Source: Dama dama (taxonomy: Eukaryota; Chordata; Mammalia; Artiodactyla; Cervidae). Taken from it: a stretch of 64,000 nucleotides of DNA. Under the pieces are notes generated by a model that was given only the letters and a program-made list of their open reading frames with translations, had not been told where the DNA came from and searched no databases. The stretch lies in the NCBI RefSeq assembly GCF_033118175.1, contig NC_083701.1, positions 6,963,501 through 7,027,500 of the forward strand, in the 5' to 3' direction. The position numbers were made by a program, and so were the translations under genes. The first letter of the stretch is position 1. The number at the start of each line of letters is the position of its first letter. Shown in pieces: positions 42,271-53,923 of the stretch.

Positions 42271-44212
42271 GTGCTCTTCACGTTTCATGAAGCATGAATT
42301 CAACAGATGTTGCATGCCAAAGTGACCTGGAGACAGAACACCATGGAAAAATAACTGGTATTATATGACTACACAAAATGGGGATATAAGAGCAGATGAA
42401 GGAGTGATCCAGGAGGGTTCTGCAATGAGGGCTTTGGGGAGGTCCTTGGGTCCAGTGAGAACGTGAAGGGAGGAGCCTGATAAGAGCACAGTCAGATTTG
42501 ATATGTGCCCAGGGAGGGGTGCTGATTTGAGCCTGAGAAAGCTGTAACTTTGGGCTTCAAGGATGGAGTGAAGCATCTTAGAAGTAATTGCACTCCTTCT
42601 GAGCGTCAATTGAACAGGCATGGAACTTCACACTTAATGAGATAGGATGGGAGCTTGCAACAATTTCCAAAGGACTCCTGCTCCAAAGGGCCACCTTCCA
42701 GGCTGGTAAGACCCAGTGCTAATGAGACACGGGCTTTCTCTGAGGACAGAAGCCCAGAGGAGATTTGGGAGGAGGCAACTGAAGGAAGTCACATCATAGG
42801 GTCTGAGCAGGGGAGATTCTGAAGAATTCACCATGACATTCACAAAAGAAAGGGCAACTCTATTCATTTGCCAAATAAGAAAATCTTAGGACAACACTAG
42901 ATAAGAACTTTCTCGTTCCCCTTTTCTCTCCTCCCTACCCTCTGCTTGGTGGGGTCAGAAAATTATTTCACATGTCTGAAGGAAGAGAAATTCCAGGTAG
43001 AAGAAAGAGTAAGAGGATCATACTAACCTCTCTTGTTTTAAATGAGCAGCGTAAACCCACTGTCTGCTTGTACAGAGTGAAAGATTTAAAACTAATTCAA
43101 TTTCAGAAAATTGATCAGGATAGGATAGGCTATGATGAGGTAACAAAGAAGCCCATGATTCCAATTAATTCACAATGTGATTTTTTTTTATATCTTCTCA
43201 TCTGCATGTCTCAATTATGACAGTAGGTTTGTGCTTCTCATCTACATGTCTCAACTGTGTCTGGGGGCTACGGAGCTGTGTTTCACATATTCTTATCGGG
43301 AATCTCACTGACTGAGGTTCCATCTCCTCATTACTATCTCAACAAATGACTTCCAGGGTTCCTGAAGCACGGCAAGAAACATCTGGAGTGTCACACATGG
43401 ACTTTTACAAAATGACCTGGAATGGTATACATGGCATAAATGACTTTTCTCCACATCCCGCTGGCCAGAAATAAGCACTATTGTAGCAAACCCAATTGTA
43501 TCAGAAGCAGGAAATATTGTCTTCCAATGTGCCAGAGAAGGAGAGAGCTGGATATGAGTGAGCACTAGACCCCTTTCAACCTTCCAAGTTATAACCCACT
43601 GGCACTAGCCATTTTTAATTGCTTCTTGAGTCACTGGATTCTAGGTAATCTAAAGAAGCTGAGAAACTGAGTTTCCATTGAAGAGCAGAGGAAAGCTCGC
43701 CAAGACTAAATAGGTTAAAAAGAGATAGCTAGATGCAAAACAGTAGAGCAGTTTTCATTAGACTCCACAAGGTCTGTAAGTTCAACTTTCTGGTAATAGG
43801 CATTAAGCCCTGGGTACACTGGCTTACACAGAATGGGTACCGCAGGACCGTCTCCCTATTTTTTTCTCTTTTGTATGCACAAATCAAGTTTCTGTGCCTT
43901 TCTACTCCTGATGAGATAGAAAATAATACCCTATATGATCCTGTTTTGATAACAACAACACCTGCCATTTCTCTTGCATCTATTATATGCCAGATGCTTT
44001 GCCAACACCTCTTCACAGGCCTCCAGTAGGTGGTTCCATGCTTCCATGAGGGGGTAAATGGAGAAAATTCTAGAGTGTGAGAGATATGCAGGGTCATAAT
44101 TTCCTTGATCAACATTTTTACTCAAAGAGTGAGTAGACAACATCACTAGCACAAAATATAAAATTGAGAATATTATTTTACATTAGAATGAATGTGAGAG
44201 TACCTGTGGAAT
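42271..44212. other. Unique DNA, no supported gene
   Basis: About 1.9 kb. Frames at 42361-42621, 42972-43220, 43305-43565 and 43729-44115 have no domains and no consistent splice context. A near-duplicated phrase 'cttctcatctgcatgtctcaa/cttctcatctacatgtctcaa' is at 43194-43254. A faint reverse MIR may lie at 43960-44070. Confidence 0.4.
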
Positions 44213-44549
44213 TTTAAGCTTTATTGAAATATAATATATAAAAATATACTGATTTGATTTACACATTTCATTTAAATATACACATTTAACTATTTTCATT
44301 TCTGTGTACATTTCAATAAGTTTGGACATATATATACTCTCACCACGGCTAAGTTAACAAAAATATTCGTTACATCCGAAAATGTCCTTTTATTCTTTTG
44401 TGTGTTTTGCTTCCTTTGGTGAGAATACTTAACAAGGGAGCTATCAAGTTAACAGAATTTGAAGTGCACAACACTCTGTCAATAACCATAGGTTCTATGC
44501 TGTACAGCAGATGTCTGGAACTTTTTTGCATAACAAAGGAAAGAAATCC
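44213..44549 (-). repeat. L1M-type 3' UTR, part 1 of 2
   Basis: Reverse 3' end: 'tttattgaaatataatatataaaaatatac', 'gtgagaatacttaacaagg', 'ctatgctgtacagcagatgtctggaac'. It continues beyond the BovB at 44550-44845. Confidence 0.7.
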
Positions 44550-44845
44550 TCACTATTCATTGGAAGGACTGATGCTGAAGCTGAAGCTCCAATACTTTGG
44601 CCACCTGATGTGAAGAACTGACTCACTGGAAAAGACTCTGACACTGGGAAAGATTAAAGGCAGGAGGAGAAGGGGACGACAGAGGTTGAGATGGTTGGAT
44701 GGCATCACCAACTTGATGGACATGAGTTTGAGCAAGCTCTAGGAGTTGGTGATGAACAGGGAGGCCTGGTGTGCTGCAGTCCATGGGGTCGCAAAGAGTT
44801 GGACACAACTTAGCAACTTCCGTTCTGAGACTTCGCGACTGAACA
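44550..44845 (+). mobile_element. BovB LINE 3' fragment inside L1
   Basis: Forward BovB from 'attcattggaaggactgatgc' to 'agcaacttccgttctgag'/'cgcgactgaac'. Frames on both strands at 44398-44808 derive from it. The tail is altered by a small insertion before the final 'gcgactgaac'. Confidence 0.9.
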
Positions 44846-45005
44846 TCAACAATAAAACAGTATATCTATTTCTCCCTCTTCTTAGCCCATGAAAACCACC
44901 ATAGTATTCTCTGCTTCATGAGTTTGACTATTTCAGATATATCTTTTAAGTAGAATTAGGCAGTATTTGCCCTTTTGTGACTGGCTTGAGAACTGTTGGG
45001 TGTGT
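44846..45005 (-). repeat. L1M-type 3' UTR, part 2 of 2
   Basis: Text after the BovB continues the L1M 3' UTR: 'gaaaaccaccatagtattctctgc', 'catgagtttgactatttcag', 'attaggcagtatttgcccttttgtgactggcttgag'. Confidence 0.7.
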
Positions 45006-45051
45006 GCAGCGCATAGGAGGAATTTATTTTATCTTTTAAAATATGTTTCTT

Positions 45052-45188
45052 CATATTTATTTTTATTTATTTGGCTGCACCGGGTCTTGATGTGGCATGC
45101 GGGATCTAGTTCCCTGACAAGGGATCGAAGCTGGGCCCCCTGTACTGGGAGCGCAGAGTCTTAGCCACTAGAACATCAGGGAAATCCC
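45052..45188 (-). mobile_element. CHR SINE
   Basis: Reverse tRNA-derived SINE: 'atttggctgcaccgggtcttg', 'gttccctgacaagggatcgaag', 'gcgcagagtcttagccactagaac'. Confidence 0.88.
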
Positions 45189-46357
45189 ATATTTCATTTT
45201 ACTTTCATTTCTTCACAGAGAGCTCCTCATCCCTTCTTCTTCCCCCCTCTCCCGACCACACCAGGGATCAGGCACAGAGCTGTCTGTATCCATGAGCGCA
45301 TTGCACAGGTATTTCCTGGAGCAACTTGGTTAAATCTCTCCTTGCACTTTACTGTCTTAGCTGAAGAATCGGGAGCACTACCTTCACAGAACAGATACAG
45401 ACAAAAGTCACACTTTTCTTCAGGATTTGAAGGACAACTATGAGAAAAGTTAGGAAAACGTATAGTAGTAAGTGGAGAAAAGAATAGTCAGGGAGAAATA
45501 AGAGACTGACCAAGATAGAAAAGAGCCAATAACATCATCGTTCCCCACTCTCATGGAGTCTCTCTGTGCTCGGGTGTCCATTAACTTCACTTCATTTAAT
45601 CTTCTAACAACATATCACTGTAGATATTGTTATCTGAAGTCATGCACTCAGTAGAATTGAGATTCCCAGAAGGTCCAGCAAGGTTTTCAAAGTCACTGTG
45701 ACTCAAAACCTCACATGTTATATCCGCTCTCCTGCCCTGCCGTATGAGTTTCCCTCTGTGTTGCATCCTAGCTCAAAAGCTCCCACACTGCATTCTACAA
45801 ACGCTCATTCATCTCTCCACCTTCTTTTTGCCAGAAGGAAGTAATAACCTCTGATTCATTCAGTAGAATTCATGAAGGAAGATTTTAATTCCAGGTCAAA
45901 CAAATCCATTAGTATAAAAAGCCCCAAACAAAGCAAAACTATAAAGATCTTTAGTGCACTGATTGCTTTAGATCTTTTCTGAAACAAGGCAAGCTATAAA
46001 TAAATACCTGAAATGATAGAAGCTGTAAAAATAATACAGACGGCCAGGAACAGTATAAAGCCATGTTTTCTAAACTAATGTCTCATGGTACACAAACTCA
46101 ATAAAAGTATCTTTTAAAAAAAGACGATACAGTTATGTAGTTTGGAAAACGATCTGCACTTAAAAATTCATGTTGGCATTGTAAAGATTCTGAGACATCT
46201 GGCAATATTATAATTAACCTGGATTAATTCTATCAATGAGATTTCCAAATGCATTTAGTTATAAAACCATTTTTTCTCTACGATGAATGTCCTTGATATA
46301 AAATATATTGTGTATGTACTTCATGTGGAAATGTGTGGAAAATGCCAATGGTAAGCT
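45189..46357. other. Mostly unique; one MIR-like patch
   Basis: No supported gene. At 45580-45700 the text 'ttcatttaatcttctaacaacatatcactgtag' resembles reverse MIR. Confidence 0.4.
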
Positions 46358-46582
46358 GGGGCTTCCCAAATGGCTCAGGGGTAAAGAATCTGTCTGCCAA
46401 TGAAGGAGATACAAGAGATTCAGTTTCAATCCCTGGGTCGGGAAGATCCCCTGGAGGAGGAAATGGCAACCCACTCCAGTATTCTTGCCTGGAGCTTCCC
46501 AAGGACAGAGGAGCCTGGCGGGCTACAATCCAAGAGGTCACAAAGAGTCGGACATGACTGAGCACACACACACACACACACA
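46358..46582 (+). mobile_element. Bov-tA SINE with CA tail
   Basis: Forward element with head ('ggggcttcccaaatggctcag', 'tttcaatccctgggtcgg'), BovA body, and a (CA)n tail at 46561-46582. Low divergence in the body. Confidence 0.93.
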
Positions 46583-46914
46583 AGAGCAAGTTATTTCTTT
46601 CTCCTCCTCAGTTCCAGCCCTTCATGTGAAAGCTCTCAGACTTGCCCTACCTGGCCCCGCACCACAACCAACAGAAGACTTCGCAGCGTGGGCCGCAGAA
46701 GTCCACATCCCATCTCCTCCAGGTTTCTTCCGCTGCGTCTCCCACTCTGCTTCGCTCTAGCTTCTCTGACTTCTTGCCCTTCAGCTGGGATACTTCCCTT
46801 CACTCACTGGACCAGGGATTTTGGATTATCTGGTTGGGCTGAGCTGAGTGAGGTACCCTTCAAAAACCGATTACCTGGTCTCTGACCCAAGAACTTCACA
46901 GTTGGCCTATCATT
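46583..46914. other. Unique DNA, no supported gene
   Basis: Moderately GC-rich. Overlapping frames at 46485-46885 in three phases are not convincing. Confidence 0.4.
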
Positions 46915-47300
46915 CATCCAACATTCAATAAGGCTTTACTGAGAGTCTACACTGAACCGAGAGAGATGACCAGGAAAACAGGTACGTTCGCACAATTTGT
47001 TTAAAATTTAGAGCTAGACAAACAGGCACTCCGAGGGTACTGCAGCAAAGCATTACAGGAAGGCAGGAATGTGATGATAAAGAAAAGCATCTAACACAGA
47101 CCTGGGGATTAGGAGAAGATAGATTCTGAGGAGGAAATGGCACAGACTCTAAAGAATGGGGGGTAAATAGGAATCTATAACAGAAGTGAAAAAACACAGA
47201 TGTGGAAGCAGAGAGTAAGTGTTCCAGATGGATATAGCCACATGGGAAAAAGCTTGAGCTAAAAGAGAGAAGCTGACGTTGAAACCGAAATTATTTCCAT
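46915..47300 (-). repeat. L2 LINE 3' region
   Basis: Reverse L2: 'catccaacattcaataaggctttactg', 'gatgaccaggaaaacagg', 'gtaagtgttccagatgg'. Decayed. Confidence 0.45.
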
Positions 47301-47699
47301 TAACTGAAACATGGGATTTAAGGAGCTGAGTAACAGAGCATGAAGCCTCAGGGGAAAGGAAAGAAAATGTTCCCTGAGTCAGCAACCTAGGGGTCGACGC
47401 GTGGCCAGGCCAGGCCCCCAGGTGAGTCCTCATTGAGAATGGAGAGGAATCATCAGATTCAAGAGCTCTGTTCAGCTGCAGGCATTGATCATCTTTGCTG
47501 CAGGTCAGAGTCCTGCACTTTGCCCGGATCTTGAGCAAGGTAAACTCTGGGCTCATGTCAGGAGGCCCTTCAGCATCACTCAGGACAGACCGCAGAGGAG
47601 ATGCATGGGGCTGAGGCCAGGGCTACTGTCCGTGTAGGGTCTCTGCAGTATCCTCCTCATCTGATTCCGCAAGCGAAGGGTTAAAATACCCCCTTCTGT
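47301..47699. other. No recognised gene
   Basis: Unique DNA. The minus frame at 47149-47556 overlaps the L2 remnant and has no domain. Confidence 0.4.
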
Positions 47700-48085
47700 C
47701 TGAGGATGTGGATGTTAGAAGAGGTTAAGTAGCTCGCCTAAGGATATATAGATTATAAATCACAGAATCTAAAAACTGATCTGCCAAAACCCGACTTTCT
47801 ATCTTACTGCCTCCATGAACACATGTTTGTTTTCTGGTTGGTTTATTAATAGCAACGGGAATCAGATAATAGCACCTAACACTGAATAAATGTCTTCTTT
47901 GGATGAGGGTCTTTATTAGCTGTTTCGTATTCATCATCTCCCTTAAACCCAACAGCGGCCTATGAAATAAATATCATGATGCTTAATTTGCTGAGGATAA
48001 ACCTATAGTTGAGAAGCTGTAATTTCTCTAAGGTATATGGTTATTACATGGAGGAATTCAGGTTAAAATTCAAGTTCTGTAGCCA
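47700..48085 (-). repeat. Two MIR SINE fragments
   Basis: Two reverse MIR pieces in series. One at 47700-47815 ('gaggttaagtagctcgcctaagg', 'ctttctatcttactgcctcc'). The other at about 47870-48085 ('tattcatcatctcccttaaaccc', 'tttgctgaggataaacc'). Confidence 0.6.
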
Positions 48086-48889
48086 TGCTCCTCCTGGATG
48101 GAATAACTGAATGAACAGAGACAAGCAACATGCATTCACAAGAGCATTTAAAAAAAATGAAATCCATTGAATCTCCTAAATGAAAGAAAACACGCTTCTA
48201 CTCTCTTTTGAAAATGAAGATGCATCCTAGGGGAGATCTTTGGGGTGTTGTGTGCGGTTTATCCATTATGGTACAAGAGACACAGGTGTCAAAGACCCCT
48301 ACATCCATCATGGGTCTCTTTTATTTTATTTCCAGGTAGATAATGAGCATCCCATTTATGCTAGGCACTTCTGTTGATGACATACTAGTCGCCATAAAAT
48401 CTGGAAAGTAAGATCAATTTTATGAGCAATTAAATGGGATCTATCCAGAGGTAATTAATTTTATGATGGAGGTTGAACAAGGTGATAGGAGAGCCTGTTT
48501 TAGATGCATTGATGATAGGGAGGAATAATGGCTCATCAGCTATGAAACAGTTCCAAATTACCTGGCTTTCGGGTCATTATTTATATCAATATTTTAAGTC
48601 TGCTGCCCTCCCTGTTTGCATCATGAACAGAGAGCATATTGTTATCCACAACCTTTTAGGGAGTGATCCAAACTTGCTCTCAGGAGTGGTAATGGAAACC
48701 CGGACAGTTACAAAACTAACTTTGCTTTCCTGTAAGACAGATGTTCTCTGATCTACAGCTGAAGGAACAATGAGGCCATTTGTCAGTGAAAGGAGCTGCT
48801 TCTATCTGAACTCAGGAAATTGATAGCAAACAGCTGAGAAACAGGTTGTTGGAGGTTATGCCTGGGTAGAATTAATTCACCTATACATT
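48086..48889. other. Non-repetitive stretch, possible conserved DNA
   Basis: About 800 bp without a recognised repeat, with a rich set of TAATTA-type cores (aggtaattaattttatg near 48451) and no convincing gene. The frame at 48473-48751 has no domain. Regulatory function is speculation. Confidence 0.3.
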
Positions 48890-48975
48890 CACTAAACAAA
48901 CAGTTATTGATAATATTCTGTATGTCAGGCACCATGCTAAATACTGGGGATATAAAATTAATGTAATTATTGGGA
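48890..48975 (-). repeat. L2 LINE 3' terminus
   Basis: Reverse terminal L2: 'actaaacaaacagttattgataat', 'gtatgtcaggcaccatgctaaatactgggg'. Confidence 0.55.
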
Positions 48976-49370
48976 AGTTTGTGAGTCTCTGTTAACTGTG
49001 TTTCTCCTTGGGATGATTCAATTTAAAAACAAAAAATGGCTCTTGAATAGGTTTGAACATCTCAAAATCCAGGAGTTTCAAAACACATGAGTAATGTGGC
49101 TTGCCTCCTAGGTTATTGATAATGCTTGCCTTTGTCCCCAGAATGGTGTTCCTGCCACAGAAAGAGACAAATTTAACCGTGATCACCAGGGACAGTGTAG
49201 CACCATAAAAAAATGCCAGAGGACATTCTATTCACCATAGTTTATCAAAGCTTTACTAGTCCTTCATGTCTTCTTCACGACACTTTCTGTGTTTTCAGAG
49301 TACCCACTCCACTCTCTGTGTCACCAGGGACATCAGAGCCAAACTAATCTGTCAGACCCTGGTTGCCCTA
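48976..49370. other. No recognised feature
   Basis: Unique DNA. Confidence 0.4.
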
Positions 49371-49490
49371 ATGTGCGTGTGCTCAGTCGTGTCTGGCTGT
49401 GTGACCCCATGGGCTACAGCCTTCCAGGCTCCTCTCTCCATGGAATTTTCCAGGCAAGTATACTGGAGTGGGTTGCCATTTCCTCCTCCA
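49371..49490 (-). mobile_element. BovA SINE monomer
   Basis: Reverse BovA: 'gtgctcagtcgtgtctggctgtgtgaccccatggg' (49379-49413) to 'gttgccatttcctcctcc'. No tRNA head. Confidence 0.88.
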
Positions 49491-49861
49491 GACTTGTCCA
49501 AATACTAGCTTTGATTGAGGCAAGAAATTGCATTTTGATGACCCTCCCCACAACACCCTATAACAACTCTATGATTACAGGTTTTTAGTGAGAAAATACC
49601 CAAAGTGTTGCAGGGAAGACAAAGAAAGGCTTCACTGGACTGCAGGACTGAGATGTCTGGTGGACTGTAGCAGGAAGCACAGCTGTCTTCATAGTCACAT
49701 GCATGCAGGTGATTCCATGTCACCCATTCTCCATCACCTCTTTGCTTTCCTTTGTTTTTCTCCAGAGGGTTTCTCAGATGGTGTCCTCTGCTCTCTCCAC
49801 ATGTGCCTTATCCCTAATGACTCTAATTCCCCAAGGAAAAAAGTCCTCACTGTCTGACTTG
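49491..49861. other. No recognised gene
   Basis: Unique DNA; several overlapping frames in opposite directions without domains. Confidence 0.4.
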
Positions 49862-49987
49862 CTCAAAAAGACTTTTATAAGATTCACTTTGCCTACATAG
49901 GGCCATCTAGTCAAATCTATGGTTTTTCCAGTAGATGTGAGAGTGGGACCATAAAGAAAGCTGAGCACTGAAAAACTGATGCTTTTT
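49862..49987 (+). mobile_element. BovB LINE, left part (split by L1)
   Basis: BovB C-terminal coding region from about 'ctcaaaaagacttttataag' to 'actgatgcttttt'. The same sentence resumes at 50211 after an L1 insertion. Confidence 0.88.
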
Positions 49988-50210
49988 TGTTTCATTTATT
50001 TTTATTAGTTGGAGGCTAATTACTTTACAATATTGTAGTGGTTTTTGTCATACATTGACAAGAATTAGCCATGGATTTACATGTATTCCCCATCCTGATC
50101 CCCTCTCCCACCTCCCTCTCTACCCGATCCCTCTGGGTCTTCTCAGTGCACCAGGCCCGAGTACTTGTCTCATGCATCCAACATGGGCTGGTGATCTGTT
50201 TCACCCTAGA
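49988..50210 (-). mobile_element. Ruminant L1 3' end inserted in BovB
   Basis: A 223-bp reverse L1 3' end beginning with T-rich tail ('ttcatttatttttattagttgg') and running to 'ctgtttcaccctaga'. An exact 11-bp duplication, tgatgcttttt, lies at 49977-49987 and 50211-50221. Severe 5' truncation. Confidence 0.93.
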
Positions 50211-50568
50211 TGATGCTTTTTAACTGTAATGTTGGAGAAGACTCTTGAGAGTCCATTGTACTGCAAGGAGATCCAACCAGTCAATCCTAAAGGAAATCAG
50301 CTCTGAATATTCATGGAAAGGACTGATGCTGAAGCTGAAGCTCCAATACTTTGACCACCTGATGCGAAGAACTGACTCATTGGAAAAGACCCTGATGCTG
50401 GGAAAGATTGAAGGCAGGAGGAGAAAGGGGTGGCAGAGGATGAGACGGTTGGATGACATCACCAACTCGATGGAGTTGAGCATGCTCCGGGAGTTGGTGA
50501 TGGACAGGGAGGCCTGGTGTGCTGCAATGGGGTCACAAAGAGTTGGACACGACTGACTGAAATGAAGA
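50211..50568 (+). mobile_element. BovB LINE, right part
   Basis: Continues the BovB 3' end from 'gatgctttttaactgtaatg' to 'gttggacacgactgactg', then ends in a short, decayed tail. Frames at 50220-50720 (minus) and 50245-50556 (plus) are BovB relics. Confidence 0.92.
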
Positions 50569-52894
50569 TCCATTCTGATTAGACCAAATTGGCTCTCATG
50601 TGCCACATCAAACCAACAGCTCTGATGGGTCTGTTCTGGGTGGTAGACCCACCAATAGAAGTAAGGGCTGAGATGAACTCTGTCAGAATCCCATGGACAA
50701 GGAGAAGGATGATTTCCCAAAGGGAATTATGAGTACTGCTTCCAAAGAGGGAGGCATAATTTACTGGGCAGACACAAAGAGAGAATCCACTCTACCTATC
50801 TTTTTTTCCTGAAAATCTAGCAATTGAGCCTCATAAACTTGTTGGGAGAATTACAATAAGTGACTGCAAATTATCTGATTCGGTGGGTAGCACAGGGTAG
50901 GTGTTCAGAAATTCCATTCTCTTTCCTTTCTTTAAAAATGAAATGCATTTTCTCATGCTTTCCTGTCTCTTTAAACAGGAAGCAGAAGGGTTTTGATTAG
51001 GTGCCAACTCATGTTTATAGCTTTGTCAAGATCAATCAGTTCTGTGGCTGGTACTGAATGATAGGTGTGTATTTTTAAAGGAAAAGTGTTTATGCAGGCA
51101 CAGACTGAAATCTCTAGAGAGGTCTAGAGAGATTTCTTGGATGAGATCACTCTTGTTGCTATAGCTGACTTAAGTGGTCCTCTTCATCACCACATCATGG
51201 CCCAAGAAGGATTCACCTTGAATTCTAACTGAGAGGGAGCTTAAGTTCCCATGATAGGAATGATAGTACGATTGGAAAGAAAAGATTCAGAAGTCATTTC
51301 TGACCCAAGCAGAAGTCACACAAGACACAGGGGCTTCCCTGAAGGCTTGACAAACAAAAGTTGTGATGAAGGATCACATAGTCACTTATTCTTTCAGCTA
51401 CCCAAGAAGGAATGTGTCCTAGAAACACATCTTGCTTCATCTATATAAACATCACCAGTCAAGTAGAACAGTCTGTGACTAAGATAAAAGAAAAAGCATC
51501 TGACTGTCTAAAACAGCCGTAGGTGGACTTAAAACATTTACTCAAGACCTGGGCTTGGTAATCTAAACTTCTAGCTTTAGGATCTCCTGCAAGAACTAAC
51601 AACCATTTTGTTCCTCACCTGTGTTACGATTGGCCAACGCCTCTTTTTCAGAGTCTTTATAGGAGCTGACTAATTTCCCTCCCTTGGGTGATAATACTAT
51701 ACCCAGAAAGAAAAACCGGGGGAACCCTGTGGCTAGAGGGATTCTCAGAGAGCCTGCCTAATTAGAAAGCAGTAAATAGAGGAAAGCCAAGGATATAAGT
51801 TAAAGCAGCTCAATAATCGAGACTGCACACTCAACCTAGTTTCCACCTGCCGACCCCCATCTTTGGACACTGAAAATCACGACCCAAATGCCCTCCGTCT
51901 CGCTGAGAATGAACATGTCTCTCTGCAAACATTTCTGTCAGTTCCTCTCTGTGCTAATCTCCCTGCCTGTCACGCCTAGGTAGCAAGTCATTGCAGAGTT
52001 ATGATCTGTAAGTCCAGAAATGTATAATGCAGTTTGAGCAAAGAAAATACTGAAAACTATTTGCTACTTACTGGGCAGGATTATGGTGTGCAGAAGGAAT
52101 TTGAAATATTTAGATGTCTCAGAACTACAGGTGGAGATTCATCAAGGTCACGGTGGCTTTTCTTCTCCCAGAATTAAGCTAAGCAAGCCATAGAATTTCA
52201 CTGGGCGGCAGCTTCTTTGACAGGATATTAAAATCACTAGCTCTGTAGTCTCCACTGCCCCTGAAATAATGTTAAATCTTTTATTTATATCAGTCGGCTA
52301 GTAGATAGGACTAGACAAAGAGAGCTCAGGGAACAGTGAGGGAGACTTAAGAGAGATGGCAAATTGGGCTGAGTATATGTTATTTGGTAGTGATGTTTTT
52401 GTTCACCTACTATGTGCCATCTTTTGTGCCTGGGCTGGTGAGAAATGTGTAGCACGTTTGCCATGTGGTGAGTCCTGAAGAGGCAGAGCCAACTGGTAAA
52501 CCCCAAGGTTTTACCGGTCTTCCCATCCTTCTCACTTGCACGTCTGCTCTGCTCTGGGTTACAGATGGTTTTTACTCACAGTGCGTTCTCATTTTTGGCC
52601 TCATTTCTGCCCATACTTGTTCACCCCTAAAATTTGACCACTGTCCTCTCCACTGCTAACACCCTGATTTCAGCCATCATTGCTTTTTTCTGGGGAACAG
52701 AAAACTCTTGCATGTGGCCCTCCTCATACTATCCTCATGATCTTGAAGTCCCTAAATTCATTTCTCAACACAGTAGCCAGACTCACTTTATCTTCAGAGT
52801 AGTTTGACTCAAGCCGGCTCGAGAGGGATCTAAAGGTGAAAGGGTGTACCCTTTTCTGGAGGCAAATATCACCTATTTCATTATCTGTTCTATT
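50569..52894. other. Unique DNA, no supported gene
   Basis: About 2.3 kb. A faint forward MIR may lie at 50835-50915. A CCAAT/TATA-like pair occurs at 51629-51663. Frames at 51251-51448, 52285-52506 and 52465-52659 have no domain. Confidence 0.4.
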
Positions 52895-53222
52895 TTGTAG
52901 AGGATGTCTGGCAAGTGACTAAACTCTGGAGCACATGAAAAACGTAAGAAAATATGACTCCTGATCAAGAGAGAAATTAGTCAATAGAAGCAGGTCTGAC
53001 ATTGGATATAATTTTGGAATTAGCTTCAAAATAGGTATGAAAAATATATTAAACGATCTAGTGGGAAAAGTTAACACATAGGAACAGATGGGGACTTTCA
53101 GCAGGGAGGTAAAACCAATAAAAAGGTTCAGTGAAGTGCTAGAAATTAAAAATATAATATTATTTTATGGGCTTCAAAACAGTCTGAGTACGTATATCAA
53201 GGAAAGGATCACTGAACCTGAA
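52895..53222 (+). repeat. Old L1, ORF1 region (segment 1)
   Basis: Text such as 'cctgatcaagagagaaattagtcaatagaagcagg' (52962-52996) and 'gaaattaaaaatataatat' follows the ORF1 region of ancient L1M elements. Interrupted by a Bov-tA at 53223. Confidence 0.65.
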
Positions 53223-53432
53223 AGTGAAAGTGTCAGTCGCTTAGTCATGTCTGATTCTTTGGGACCCCATGGACTGTAGCCCACCAGGCTCCTCTGTCCA
53301 TGGGATTCTCCAGGCAAGAATACTGGAGTATGTTGTCATGCCCTTCTCCAGGAGATCTTCCCGACCAGGGATCAAACATAGGTCTCCTGTAGTACAGGAG
53401 ATTCTTCACCATCTAATCCACGTGGAAGTCCC
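53223..53432 (-). mobile_element. Bov-tA SINE inside L1
   Basis: Reverse element. An exact 11-bp duplication, ctgaacctgaa, lies at 53212-53222 and 53433-53443; 'gaacctgaagacaggtcag' joins the L1 text across it. Confidence 0.93.
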
Positions 53433-53765
53433 CTGAACCTGAAGACAGGTCAGTAGATGTTACACAACATACAACACAAAGAGAAAAAGGGATTCAGCAA
53501 AAGTGAGTTTCAGCATACAAGACCTTTGGAACAAAATGAATGATATATGTAATTGAGGTACCAGAGGAAAAAATACAGAGAACTGGAGACTTTACAATAA
53601 TTTTCCAAAATTTTTGAAAGACATCAACTCACAGAACCAAGAAAGTTCAGCAATTCACAAGCAAGATAAATACAAAGGAAATCACACATACATACTTCAT
53701 AGTTTTTGAAGTGAAATCTTTAAAGTGCTGGAAAAAAAAGAAAAATATCAACTCAGAATTTTTTT
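53433..53765 (+). repeat. Old L1, ORF1 end (segment 2)
   Basis: Continues L1M ORF1: 'gtaattgaggtaccagagg', 'ttttccaaaatttttgaaagacatc', 'caagcaagataaatac', 'tttaaagtgctggaaaaaaaag'. No usable frame. Confidence 0.75.
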
Positions 53766-53923
53766 AAGTCTTCATTGAATTTGTTACAATATTGCTTCTG
53801 TTTTATGTTTTGTTTTTTTTGGCCAGGAGGCATGTGGGAGCCCAGCTCCCTGACCAGGTTCAAACCTGCACACCCTTCATGGAAGGCAAAGTCTTAAACA
53901 CTTGACTTCCAGGGAAGTCCCAT
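53766..53923 (-). mobile_element. CHR-2-type SINE inside L1
   Basis: Reverse tRNA-derived SINE with tail ('gtcttcattgaatttgttacaat') and head ('agctccctgaccaggttcaaac'). The duplication ctcagaatttttt occurs at 53752-53764 and 53924-53936. Confidence 0.92.

Noticed and set aside
43729..44152. Overlapping frames on both strands
   Set aside because: Mutually overlapping in opposite directions, no domain, no coding signature.
47149..47556. 135-codon minus-strand frame
   Set aside because: Overlaps an L2 remnant and has no recognisable domain.
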